This document shows, piece by piece, positions 52,401 through 63,139 of a DNA stretch of 64,000 nt (position 1 is its first letter; every line of letters starts with the position of its first letter). Source of the stretch: Gavia stellata (lineage: Eukaryota > Chordata > Aves > Gaviiformes > Gaviidae); the NCBI RefSeq assembly GCF_030936135.1, contig NC_082637.1:59178775-59242774 (forward strand), read 5' to 3'. The notes under the pieces were generated by a model. It was not told the DNA's origin, made no database searches, and saw only the letters and a list, made by a program, of their open reading frames with translations. The position numbers were made by a program, and so were the translations under genes.

Positions 52401-55400
52401 TTATGGCAAACATTGCATAAATTGACGTAATAAGTCCTTGAGAATACGTTAACTTCTGTAAACTGAACATGATCTCTGGAATTCCAGCTATGTCAAAGAG
52501 GTTAAATTGTGCGTTTAATTATATGAGGAAATCAATGAAGTGATGTGTGAAGTAAATACAAAGGTTATGAGTAATTCCTTTATATACTCTGTTCCAGTGT
52601 TTACTTGAGACAAAATAGGATCCCATCAAACCACTCCCTTTAATGTCGTCCCTATTATTTGAGATTACTTCCTGTTCCTTGAATCTCTAACAGAAAAGCT
52701 GCCAATTTTCAGGAGATACTTATGTAATGAAGAGTGGCCTTAGATATGAAGTCGATCTATCCTATTTCATTTTGTGCAATCTCCTCAGATTGTATCTGTG
52801 GCTTTTTAATACAGTGTATTCATTGTCCTAATGCACAATGCGTCTTAGTGAATGAACTATATTAGAGATGTTATGCATCCTAGGTAGAAGGAATTGAATC
52901 TGCATCATAATTATGATAGAACAATTAGACAGAGGAAGATAAGATTCTCTTTTGGACATGAGCACTCTTTCTCTGGCACTGTGTAAATTTGACTGCAACA
53001 AGGAATGAGCTGAAGAAACTAAAAGTGTCTGTGGGTGGTTCAAGGGGGCCAAAGTTAGGTAACTATTGCATTGTTTCCCCCAGATGTGAATGGAGGATTT
53101 CAATATCTCTTGCTTGTGATAGGTTTGGGATTTTCTTACTGAAAAGTATTAATTTTTAAAAGGATATTTACTGATGCAATACTGATTTTCATGGAGCCTC
53201 CAATAATTCATTAATTGTCTTCAATATAGCACACACATTTTTAGAAGAAGGTAGAGTATAATTAACATTTGAAAAAACTGTTTTATAGTGTTTTCTTTGG
53301 CATATTTTATATTTATTTTCTAGTGTCTCTCCTAGAAACAAATCCATTTTGGATTTTTCTTTTTGGGCACTTACTTTTTTCAGGTGCTTATTCAATATAC
53401 TCATACCATTTTTCACAGTGACAGATCTGTTCAGGAAAACTACGTGTAGTTTTAAACACTCTGTTTGTGGTTTAGTATTTCTGACCAGCTGGAAGTATGT
53501 GGCAGGAAGACTGCCTGTGTGCCTGCAGTACATTTCTTCTTCAGCAGGCAAGCTCCCATCTGCAGGTAGTTGCTCTCTGGCAGTGCCAAAAAAAGGGCAA
53601 GAATGCTGTGGCACACAAGCTGATCTTGAAGTTAGAGGAGCAGTGGAGCTCACCTGTACTAAGCAGCTGTACCTACACCTGGCTTGACCAGCTATGGCTG
53701 GGAGACCAAAGAGACTGCCTTGAGACAGAGATCCCAGTCAAAAACTTGTGGAAAGTCTGTTTTTGTAATAAAAGTATAAAAGACAGTACCTCAATAATAC
53801 TTCACCTGGAGAGAAGTCAGAAACTAGTAGGCTTGGAACAGTAAATGTTAGTTCAGGAGCAGTGTATTTTGGGGAGAGAGAGATATGACCTATTTAATTA
53901 AGCTTTGGCTTTGCTGTTTTGAAGGGTTGTTTATTTCCCAGCATGGTAGTTCTTTATCTTTGATCCAGCTGAAGCAGTGTGTTAAAATGCGGTGATTTCT
54001 TTTCCTTGTAGATGGCTGTGGAATTTCTACATGAACTGGATGTTCCATTTTTCAAAGTAGGATCAGGAGATACAAACAATTTTCCATATTTGGAAAAGAC
54101 TGCAAAGAAAGGTAAGCATTTTCTTTTGAGCCATCTTGGTAAACATCACTGTTACCAGATCTTTCCTCCAACTGGTTTTGTAAAAAAAATCTAAAGCACT
54201 TTTAGAAGAAAATCACCCTCAGATTTGGAAAAAACCTGTTCACCCAGCTTCCTTTTCTACTGAATTCATTTACTTCAAGAATTTAATTTAATCTTGTGTA
54301 GCTTTCTTACAGAACTAGGACAAAACATGTGCATGTTTTCTAATGACTAGGTCGCCCAATGGTGATTTCCAGTGGGATGCAATCAATGAACACAATGCAT
54401 CAGGTTTATCAGATTGTGAAGCCCATCAATCCAAACTTCTGCTTCCTGCAATGCACCAGCGCATACCCACTTCAGCCAGAGGATGTCAATCTCCGTGTTA
54501 TATCGGTCAGTGAATAACCCAGTTTGCCACGGGTAGGGTACCAGAGAAGCGCTATGCACCTTCATTGAGATGTATTTCCAGGTCTTAGGCCTGCTGGAAT
54601 TTGCTTCTGAGAAGTTAGAAAGATGCATCATGTTCCTCTAATTCATGCAAGTGTTGAACTAAAAATACCCATTGGATCCTCTTTTAGCAGAACTAAGCTT
54701 TGAGGAATATGATAAAAGATATTACTGGAGTCTTCACAATTAAACAGAGGAAAATATGACATATGGTTAACAAGTTAACCCTGTGCTTTGTAGTGCAAAG
54801 AAAAATTATGTAGACTGTTACCATTAAGAAAGTGCATGGAATTGAGAACATAATTCTAAATAAGGGGCTAGATCAGAAACTTTAGTTAAAAACGCTTCAT
54901 GTGAATATCAGAGCAATGAAGAAAATGGATTAGGTCCTTGTATAGTTTCCTTCACTGAAACTATTACTTGGATATGCCTGATAATGATGCAAGAAAATTT
55001 TCCCAAATTGGCCAGTGTTCAAGCACTTGCCTAGCTTTATGCACACGTAGTAGGTTATTTTTAGTAGAACAGGACATGGCTGCATTTAATTGTCTTTACG
55101 ATTGGGTGACTGTCCCCTATGTATGGCTGAAAGGATTGCTTCAAATTTTAAAGACGGGTTTTAAGAAATCTGCTTTGGATACAGGTTAAGTTTAACCAGT
55201 CCAATGGCTTCTTGGATGAAAATAGAGCGCTATTCTATTACTGTTAACTTACAGTGATGTAGGCTTTGAAGACCTTGTAGTGTACAACTGAATTAAAAGG
55301 AAAAGCATAAGAGAAGTTGTAGAATAGAACATACCTCCTTTTCCTTGTCAGTATTGATAATCCTAGTGACATTCTTAAAACATTACGGTCAGTAATGCAG

Positions 55401-58400
55401 TTTGACTTGTTCAGTATAAAAAAAATTCATTCTTATCATAACCAACTGCTTGTTTTGTGGCACAGTAATTGTCCATGGTTTTTATTGCAGTTATCACTGT
55501 TAAATTTGCATTGTCTTTGAAATTGCTACCTTGGTAATTCAGACTAACTCTGTTATGACTTAAGGCGTATCAGTCAGCTTTTCCTGATATCCCCATTGGC
55601 TATTCGGGGCATGAAACTGGCATAGCCATTTCAGTGGCAGCTGTTGCTATGGGTGCTAAAGTAGTGGAACGGCATGTGACTCTTGACAAAACATGGAAAG
55701 GAAGTGACCACCAAGCATCCCTGGAGCCAAATGAACTGGCAGAGTTAGTGAAAGCCATCCGTACTGTGGAAAAAGCAATGGGTTCTCCAGTAAAACAACT
55801 CTTGCCCTGTGAAATGGCTTGCAATGAAAAGGTAATCTTTGCTTTTGATTCATGTATAGCTGAAACTTATTTAGACCAATAGCTAATAACCCTATATTCA
55901 GAAGAATAGCTTGCTAATTGTTTATTGCTGCTGTGTTTTGGCCTCTGCACTCAAATTTCTGCTGCTCAGTAGCAGCATGCACAGTGTTTATGCTTAGCGC
56001 ACTGTAACATTAGTGTAGACCTGCCATTTTGTATAAACTGCTATTTCTGGCAGTGAGTAGCTATTTTTACCAAAGCATAATGTTGGTAATTTTCAGTATA
56101 ATGGATTTGTGTATGTCATCCAATGGTCGACTAAGTTGAGTAGAATCATAGAATCATTTAGGTTGGAAAAGACCCTTAAGATCATCAAGTCCAACCATTG
56201 ACTAACACTGCTAAGTCCACCACTAAACCATGTCCCTGAGCGCCTGGTCTACACATCTTTTAAGTATCTCCGGGAATGGCGACTCACCACTTCCCAGGGC
56301 AGCCTGTTCCAGTGCTTGAAAACCCTTTCAGTGAAGAAATATTTCCTAATATCCAATCTAAACCTCCCCTGATGCAACTTGAGGCCGTTTCCTCTCATTC
56401 TATCACTTGCTGCTTGGGAAAAGAGACCGACACCCACCTCACTACAACCATCTTTCAGGTAGCTGTAGAGAGCGATAAGGTCTTCCCTCAGCCTCCTTTT
56501 CTTCAGACTAAACAACCCCAGTTGCCTCAGCTGCTTCTCACAGGATTTGTTCTCTAGACCCTTCACCAGCTTCACTGTCCTTCTTTGGACGCGCTCCAGC
56601 ACGTCAATGTCTTTCTTGTAGTAAGGGGCCCAAAACTGAACACAGTATTTGAGGTGCACCTCACCAGTGCCAAGTACAAAGTACTCACTAATAGTAATAG
56701 GAGTAATAGGTCTCTATGACTGTATATGAGCTGCTTTTACACTAAGCTAGAATACTAGTCAGTCTAATCAGATTCCCTCTATTCTGATTTTGAGAAATTC
56801 CAGTGAGCCATTATCCAGTTTCAGAAAGGATCTGGATGTTCCCAGCAGCCTAGTTAGAGTGAAGGTTTCCATGCTGGAACTGGTGCCTCAGCCAGGGGTT
56901 CAGCTACTTAGACCATGGGACTCACTTTGAGAAACCTGGTCTGCTAGGGGCTGATGGGGTCCATCTGTCAGAGAAGGGGAAGAGCATCTTCATTCATAGG
57001 CTTGCCAAGCTGGTGAAGAGGGCTTTAAACTAAAATTGACAGGGGAGGGGAACCTCAATGCATCCCACTCCTACTGGTTTGATGGCAGTGCCAGCAACAG
57101 ATGCCCAGAGCCTGGAGAACGATCACAGGTCAACAGGAGAGCACCCGAAGAGCAGCACAAGGGAATTCCAGGCAGTCCAGCCAGTAACTCAGCTTCATCG
57201 GGACCCAACTTAAATGCCTCTATGCAAATGCACATAGCATGGGGAATAAACAAGAGGAGTTAGAGACGTGCACACGCCTACAGGTCTGTGATTTTACTGG
57301 CATCATGGAGACATGGTGGGATGGCTCCTATGTCTGGAGTGTTGGAATGGAAGGACACAGGCTCTTTAGGAAGAACAGGCAGGAGAGACGAGGGGGTGTT
57401 GCCCTCTGTGTCAATGACCAGCTGGAGTGCATGGAGGTCTGCCTGGGAATGGATGAGGAGCCGATGGAGAGCTTATGGATCAGGATTAAAGGGAGGGCAG
57501 GGACAGGTGACATTATCATGGGGGTCTGCTACAGGGCACCCAACCAGGAAGACTGAGCAGATGAGGCCCTCTGTAGACAGATAGGAGCAGCCTCACATTC
57601 ATAAGCCCTGGTCCTTATGGGGGATTTCAACCAACCCAGTATCTGTTGGAGGGACAACACAGCAGGGCATAAGCAATCCGGGAGGTTCCTGGAATGTGTT
57701 GATGGTAACTTCCTTCTCCAAGTGATAGAGCAGCCAACAGGGACAGTTGCTATGCTGGATGTTGTTCTCGCCAACAAGGAGGGGCTGGTAGGGAATGTGA
57801 AGCTCAAGGGCAGCCTTGGCTGCAATGACCATGAAATGGAGTTAAAGATCCGTAGGGCACTGAGGAGAGCCCACAGCAAGGTCACTACCCTCGACTTCAG
57901 GCGAGCTGATGTTGGCCTCTTCGGGGATCTGCTTGCTAGAGTACCATGGGATAAAGCCCTGGAGGGAAGAGGGGCCCAAGAAACCTGGTTAATATTCAAG
58001 GATCACCTCCTCCAAGTTCAGGAGCAATGCATTCCAACAAAGAGGAAGTCAGGCAAAAACACCAGCAGGCCTGCATGGATGAACAAATAGCTCCTGGACA
58101 AACTCAGACACAAAAAGGAAGCCTGCACAGGGTGGAAGCAAGGACAGGTAGCCTGGGAGGAATACAGAGAAATTGTCCCTGCAGCCTCAGATCAGGTTAG
58201 GAAAGCTAAAGACCTGATAGAATTAAATCCGGCCAAGGACATCAAAGGCAACAAGAAAAGTTTCTGTAGGTATGTTGGTGATAAAAGGAAGACTTGCGAA
58301 AATGTGGGCACTCTCCGGAAGGAAATGGGAGGCCTGGTTACCTGGTATATGGAGAATGCTGAGGTACTCAACGACTTCTTTGCCTCAGTCTTTACCGGCA

Positions 58401-59322
58401 AGTGCACAGGCCACACTGCCCAAGTTGCAGAAGGCAAAAGCAGAGACTGGGAGAATGAAGAACCACCCGCTGTAGGAGAAGATCAAGTTCAAGACCATTT
58501 AAGAAGCCTGAAGGTGCGCAAGTCCATGGGACCTGATGAGATGCATCCGCAGGTCCTGGGGGAACTGGCGGATGAAGTTGCTAAGCCGCTATCCATCATA
58601 TTTGAGAAGTTGTGGCAGTCTGTTGAAGTTCCCACTGACTGGAAGAGGGGAAACATAACCCCCATTTTTAAAAAGGGAAAAAAGGAAGATCTGGGGAAGT
58701 ACAGGCCAGTCAGTCTCACCTCTGTGCTCAGCAAGATCATGGAGCAGATCCTCCTGGAAACCATGCGAAGGCACATGGAAAATAAGGAGGTGATTGGAGA
58801 CAGCCAGCATGGCTTCACTAAGGGCAATTCGTGCCTGAGAAATCTGGTGGTCTTCTACAATGGGGTTACAGCACTGGTGGATTACAATGCAATTGATGTC
58901 ATCTACCTGGACTTGTGCAAAGTCCCTTCCAACCCAAACCATTCTGTGATTCTATGCTAACTCAACCTTCATTTGGAATAAGAAGTAATGGGGAGGGCAG
59001 TTCCACACAACCTGTTCCCAAGCAACTGCAGAATATTTTTTTAGCCTTTTTTGGTATACTAAGTGTAGGAATGTGTTTGACTTCTTAAACTTTTTTTTTT
59101 ATTTCTCCCCTGTAGCTGGGAAAGTCTGTTGTGGCAAAAGTGACAATTCCTGAAGGTGCAGTACTGACACTTGACATGCTGACAGTGAAGGTGGGAGAGC
59201 CTAAGGGATTTCCCCCAGAAGCCATCTTCGATCTGGTGGGCCAGAAGGTTAAAAAAAATATCGAAGAAGATGAAACCATCACTGAGCAAGCAGTGGAAAA
59301 TGTCAAAAAAGTGAAGTGCTAA
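49096..59322 (+). CDS. NANS: NANS, N-acetylneuraminate-9-phosphate synthase (complete, 6 exons)
   Basis: NANS condenses ManNAc-6-phosphate with phosphoenolpyruvate to Neu5Ac-9-phosphate in the cytosol. The exons 49096-49227, 50406-50621, 54012-54111, 54351-54505, 55565-55831 and 59116-59322 join to 358 codons plus TAA; human NANS has 359. The NeuB-type barrel shows [90 protein letters not shown] and GYSGHETG. The His of the last motif corresponds to a metal ligand of bacterial NeuB. The last exon holds most of the C-terminal antifreeze-like SAF domain ([20 protein letters not shown] type). No stops or frameshifts; all introns GT-AG. The start [15 protein letters not shown] aligns with other vertebrate NANS starts. 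Confidence 0.98.
49228..50405 (+). other. NANS: NANS intron 1
   Basis: Begins GC-rich within the CpG island and becomes AT-rich after about 49480. No other feature. Confidence 0.85.
50406..50621 (+). CDS. NANS: NANS exon 2
   Basis: 216 bp; acceptor TTTTGCAG, donor GTATGT. It encodes [15 protein letters not shown] through FFTASGMDE, exactly 72 codons. Confidence 0.97.
50622..54011 (+). other. NANS: NANS intron 2 (3.4 kb)
   Basis: No transposon recognised. A 154-codon minus-strand frame at 53189-53653 has no domain and is treated as chance. Confidence 0.8.
54012..54111 (+). CDS. NANS: NANS exon 3
   Basis: 100 bp; acceptor TTCCTTGTAG, donor GTAAGC. It encodes [20 protein letters not shown] then [13 protein letters not shown] and ends phase 1. 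Confidence 0.97.
54112..55564 (+). other. NANS: NANS introns 3 and 4
   Basis: Introns 54112-54350 and 54506-55564 around exon 4; nothing notable inside. Confidence 0.85.
54351..54505 (+). CDS. NANS: NANS exon 4
   Basis: 155 bp; acceptor AATGACTAG, donor GTCAGT. It encodes [20 protein letters not shown] to EDVNLRVIS. Confidence 0.96.
55565..55831 (+). CDS. NANS: NANS exon 5
   Basis: 267 bp; acceptor GACTTAAG, donor GTAATC. It encodes [19 protein letters not shown], the conserved [20 protein letters not shown] and [11 protein letters not shown]. Confidence 0.97.
56143..56685 (-). mobile_element. CR1 LINE 3' fragment in NANS intron 5
   Basis: Minus strand, tail at 56143 (AATCATAGAATCATTTAGG). 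The frame at 56249-56659 reads [53 protein letters not shown] and [18 protein letters not shown], the conserved C-terminal end of CR1 ORF2. It is 5'-truncated at about 56685. Confidence 0.93.
56820..58962 (+). mobile_element. CR1 LINE with 5' half and 3' tail but internal deletion
   Basis: Plus strand. The pre-ORF2 region (GGGTCCATCTGTCAGAGAAG, about 56957) is followed by the endonuclease: [20 protein letters not shown], the RRGGVALCV and LWIRIKG blocks, then [11 protein letters not shown] and [13 protein letters not shown], then the N-terminal RT with [48 protein letters not shown] and [10 protein letters not shown]. At about 58920 the sequence jumps straight to the 3' terminus GTCCCTTCCAACCCAAACC and the tail ATTCTGTGATTCTATG. 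The RT palm with its catalytic aspartates, the thumb and the C-terminus are missing. Stops at about 57556 and 58088 also break the frame. Confidence 0.9.
59116..59322 (+). CDS. NANS: NANS exon 6 (SAF domain)
   Basis: Acceptor TCCCCTGTAG. It encodes [20 protein letters not shown] then [20 protein letters not shown] and ends VKKVKC TAA. It holds most of the antifreeze-like domain that closes over the active site of the partner subunit. Confidence 0.97.
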   Translation: MGKSVVAKVTIPEGAVLTLDMLTVKVGEPKGFPPEAIFDLVGQKVKKNIEEDETITEQAVENVKKVKC

Positions 59323-59652
59323 ACCAAAGCACTCCATTCCATATTTCATGATGTAGTACTGCACTACTGTAAAACATATTTAAGTATAGCAGCATGGTAG
59401 ATTAGAAGAAAGGGGTGTAATTATGGGGATCCAAGCAGGTTAGAATTTTCAGGTTTTCATTAGCAGGAAATATCTGCAGCAACTTGGTATGAATTCTGAA
59501 GAGCAATTTTATTAGAAACCATACAGCATTGTGTCTAGAAAATACAATGCTCTTCCTTTCTCCATTCCACTTAACCTAGATTAATTTGGCATTTTGCCAA
59601 ATCTAAGACCACAGTCTGCTGCCTTCCAGCTTACCTTTTCTGGTAAGAATAC

Positions 59653-59658
59653 AATAAA
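59653..59658 (+). terminator. NANS: Candidate NANS poly(A) signal AATAAA
   Basis: About 330 bases after the stop codon, followed by a T-rich stretch (TTTGGTCTACACTTTG). A second AATAAA at 60869-60874 with TGTTGTTTTTG downstream could give a longer 3'UTR of about 1.55 kb. Confidence 0.5.
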
Positions 59659-61778
59659 TCACAGCAATTTGGTCTACACTTTGAATTGTTCTAACACCGT
59701 ATCTTTTGATGTTCCTCTCTTTTCTGCCATTTTCCTCACCCCTGTGATAACAGGAAGCTAGCTGGAGTTGCATGCAGGTAAGCGGAAGTTTACATACACT
59801 GAACAGAAAACTACACATGCAACCTCATGGATTTTTCTCAAGATGAAAGCCTCAAGATAAAAAGTCTCAAAATAAAGCAGTGGGTTGCAGGAATTTGCAC
59901 TCTGGGGAAAATGAGCTTCTTGAGAAAGCTAGGTTCTCAGGAGACAGTACCAAGAAAGGAAGCAAATTACATATGTAGAAAGGTTCCATTTAAGGGGCAA
60001 GAGAAAGAGCTTTTGTACTTTTTGTGAACTCAAAGGCAAGAGGGCAAGCCAGACAGGTTATGGGGGGGAAAAATAGATCTGAGATGGATCAGTGGAAATA
60101 AACTTAACCTATGCTTAAAAAAAAATGTCAGAAGTATCTGTTGTGAGCTGAATGAAGCCTGGGTTCTTAAATAAATTCTGCAGTGCATTTGGACACCTCT
60201 GCTTGTACCTGGGGGCAACTTCTCAGGTAGGAAGCCAAATGCTGGTAAAGATTCAGCAGCATCCTTCCTGTCCTAACAAGCAAATACACTAGGTTGGGCT
60301 TTTTCCCCCAACACTGGTGTTTGAGACTGCAGAGGCTGGCTGCTTAACTAGATCGCATAACTATGCTTCAGCATGATGGTCAGTGATCCTCTTGTGCACT
60401 CTGCTCCTGCATCACAGCTTCTCACTTTTCAAGTAAGAAATGCAATCACACTTCTATCAGCCTGCTGCTTTTCCCTTTGTCCAGGAGGGAGCCATATGGC
60501 AGCAGCTGTAAACCAGGCATCCCTCAGTTAGCTTCGTTAGCACAAAACTGCTTTGGTGTAATTCATCTACATTTTTCTGTGGTGGAATCATTTACTAGTG
60601 ATGGTTATTTGGAACTTGCTACTTCTTGGTCACGAGTTGGTGAAGTATCTTGAATTTGGTGGTGGTGTTTCTGTACCTGTGAGCTGTTTACTTTTAAAAT
60701 GTTTACCCTTTTGCAATTCTGAGGGAACTGTATTCATACCTTTAAACAGGGAAGGAGAGTCTTTCAGTCATGTGCTTGACCATATGTGAGCTCTGATTGA
60801 TGTAGTATGTTTGCCTTACATTAAAAAACTACTCAGTTGTTAAAAGAATTTTCTTTTTAAATTTGAAAAATAAATTTAGCTTATAAAACAAGCTGTTGTT
60901 TTTGCATTTCAGCGTACGATCAGACCTTGCCTTTACCAGCACTGGTGATGATTCCAGGGCCTTTAGTATTTCAACCCCGTAAGATAACCTGACCTGCTTC
61001 AAGTAGCAATGGTTCTTCACTCCGGCAGGGCTGGTACTAGAGGCTGCTGTAAACATAGGTTCCAAAAATTTCCACAACTTTTTAATTAATGTATTGGGAA
61101 AAAAATAAATTATCCCTATACAGAATCTTGCAAGCTGTCTCTCCTAGTTTTATGTGAGCATACCTTTATCCAGCAGCAGTTAAATAGCCTTTGCAAATAG
61201 GACACAAAAAATAAAGCACAAGTGCTCCACTGACCTAGTGTTTTTATTGCACCTGTGGGTCCTCCAGGCATTTTGTCTTCTCTTGGTGGCGGTACACAAC
61301 TGTTTCTTGTGCTTCCACTCTGTGTTGAAAGAACAGGGCCATGCAGAAGCCCTGTTCAGAGTCTCTGTTGCAAGTAAGACCAGCTAATGGCTATTAAGTG
61401 TGGCTACAGAAGCTCCTACTTCAGCTTTACTTCAAGGGACCTTTCCAACAGTTGGTACCAGTCTTTTGATTTTTCTGAGATGATACTTCAGTATGAACTA
61501 ATTCATTTAGTGCATTTATTATCCAAATCTGACCTTGTAAACTATAACACTATGCAATATATGAACTTGAAGCTTGAACCAAACTAAACCTATTACCATA
61601 CATAACTGCAGCCTCTCCAGGCTGATGAGGGGAGGGAGTTCATAAAAAAAGATGGCAATATCCATGTTCAAATCTGAATTGTAATAGGCTTCTTTCAACC
61701 AGACTTTCTCCATTTTGCAAATTGAAAAAAAGTACAGAAAATACTATATATGGCACTTTAGTTGGTACATCAACATCA
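59659..61778. other. NANS-TRIM14 convergent intergenic region
   Basis: No gene supported. It contains the distal NANS poly(A) candidate at 60869 and several reverse-strand AATAAA hexamers (for example at about 61240 and 61513) that could end longer TRIM14 transcripts. Confidence 0.5.
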
Positions 61779-61784
61779 TTTATT
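61779..61784 (-). terminator. TRIM14: Candidate TRIM14 poly(A) signal AATAAA
   Basis: Minus-strand AATAAA about 200 bases after the TRIM14 stop. A nearer hexamer at 61962-61967 is only about 13 bases after the stop and seems too close. Confidence 0.4.
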
Positions 61785-61979
61785 AAAGCCAGATCACCTT
61801 CCCCCATTGAAAAATGCATATACATTAAAAATTGGTTGTTTTTGTTGTACTTAACTGTTACCTTCTAAAAGCATCACAGTTACAACTTCCATATGACACA
61901 GATTAATTCATGTAGATCATTGCTAAAGTGGCTTTCATAGAAAAAGCATGAAATAGTAGGCTTTATTTTGCTTCGTTCC

Positions 61980-62515
61980 TTATGTTAGTTTGCATATTCC
62001 AATGGACCCTTCCCAGAGCCTCAAGGCTGGGTAAACTGGTTCTGTGAACTTGCAGCGGAAGGTGTGCAAATGAGCCATGCCGTCAGTAACATTGTAGAAT
62101 GAAAGGATTCCTGCTTCATAATCCAGAAAAATGCCAATGCGATCAGGATCATCTTCTATCAGGATGGGGATTCTCTCCCCCTTGTGAAATGCCCAGTATT
62201 CAAAATCAAACTTCTTAAGGCACCAAGATGCTCTATTCCAGCCCAGTCGACAGGTTTCAGAGTCTCCTTTCCTGCCAATGGAAGGGTAGGCTGCACCAAT
62301 CCACCATCCTGCTCCAGCATGAAGCAGGTCAACTTCCCAGTAATGGCTCCCAGAGAGGAATGCATCTCTGCTTAGCACTTGCCATAATTTATCGAATCTC
62401 TGGGGACAACAAGGGTAGAATATCCTCCTCCAATTACAGCTTACTACAAGACGGTCATCGGACAATTTCAGCCTTGGGTGAATGCTGTCACATTCCCAGG
62501 TTGGTGATCTTGCAT
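61980..62515 (-). CDS. TRIM14: TRIM14, last exon: B30.2/SPRY domain (partial gene)
   Basis: TRIM14 is an interferon-induced, RING-less TRIM protein that acts in antiviral signalling at MAVS and on cGAS stability. The exon starts after GACTGCAG and encodes about 178 residues: [118 protein letters not shown] and ends GICKLT TAA. The WEVD, LDYE and YPALRLW blocks are B30.2 hallmarks. TRIM14 rather than another TRIM is chosen for these blocks and for its place next to NANS, as in human. The B-box and coiled-coil exons lie beyond the window. Confidence 0.92.
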
Positions 62516-62998
62516 CTGCAGTCAAAACCATAAACATACTTACTACATTTATGATGACTCTTGAAAGAAGTCCAAGTCATAAAAAAACCTGCAAAAGAGC
62601 CCACAGCTGGCAATTTCTTGGAACATGCCTTTTTGCAAGGAAAAACCTGACGTTTTTAATAGACAGTACTGCATTACTTAAATGCACTGATGCTTTAAAG
62701 TCGCGTAGGCTTTAAAGCAGGTCAGTATGTAAGTCAATATATGCATGGTTCACAAGTAAGAAGATGAATACAGGTAGGTAGGGAACAAACAATGAGAGCT
62801 TCCGCTTTATGCAGAATAGCTGGAGACTTCTGGTTGAATTACAGCCTAAGGGTTTTAGAGAGCACTGGAGTGGACTCTTGGGTTGTGAGATCCCTTTCCA
62901 CTGAAATCCCATTTGAAGATGCACTAGAAATGTGTTTCTCGTAAGGGCACCACAGCTCTGAGCAGCAGCATCGTGTACATTGCAAAGGAACAACTTAC

Positions 62999-63016
62999 CA
63001 GCTCCCAGAGGACTTA
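62999..63016 (-). CDS. TRIM14: Possible TRIM14 18 bp micro-exon
   Basis: Preceded by CTGCAG and followed by a perfect donor GTAAGT. In the frame required by the SPRY exon it reads (V)SPLGA(D) and joins to DARSPTWE without stop. An alternative acceptor (AAATGTCAG, start 63032) would give a 34 bp exon whose frames do not fit both neighbours. Confidence 0.4.
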
Positions 63017-63118
63017 CTGCAGTTCACGTAACCTGACATTTAGAAAAGAAAAATCACAGTCTGAAACTACACCCTAGAAATGACTGTCTTACTCAGCAGC
63101 AGCTTAGAATATTTTTAC

Positions 63119-63139
63119 CATGAAACAGCTGTTGCAGGT
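63119..63139 (-). CDS. TRIM14: Possible TRIM14 21 bp micro-exon
   Basis: Follows a strong pyrimidine tract ending GGTTTCCAG and precedes the donor GTAAAA. In phase with the 18 bp candidate it reads (D)LQQLFH then V, coiled-coil-end sequence of the kind encoded by the very short exon of many TRIM genes. Supported by frame and splice signals only. Confidence 0.4.

Larger units (their letters stand above)
55832..59115 (+). other. NANS: NANS intron 5 with two CR1 elements
   Basis: A 3.3 kb intron, most of it CR1-derived: a minus-strand 3' fragment (56143-56685) followed by a plus-strand internally deleted element (about 56820-58962). A long T-run ends just before the acceptor. Confidence 0.9.

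Noticed and set aside
53189-53653. 154-codon minus-strand frame inside NANS intron 2
   Set aside because: No recognisable domain; overlapping plus-strand frames of similar length exist; no poly-A or retrocopy signs.
61962-61967. AATAAA on the minus strand just after the TRIM14 stop
   Set aside because: Only about 13 bases from the stop codon, leaving almost no 3'UTR; the hexamer at 61779 is more plausible.
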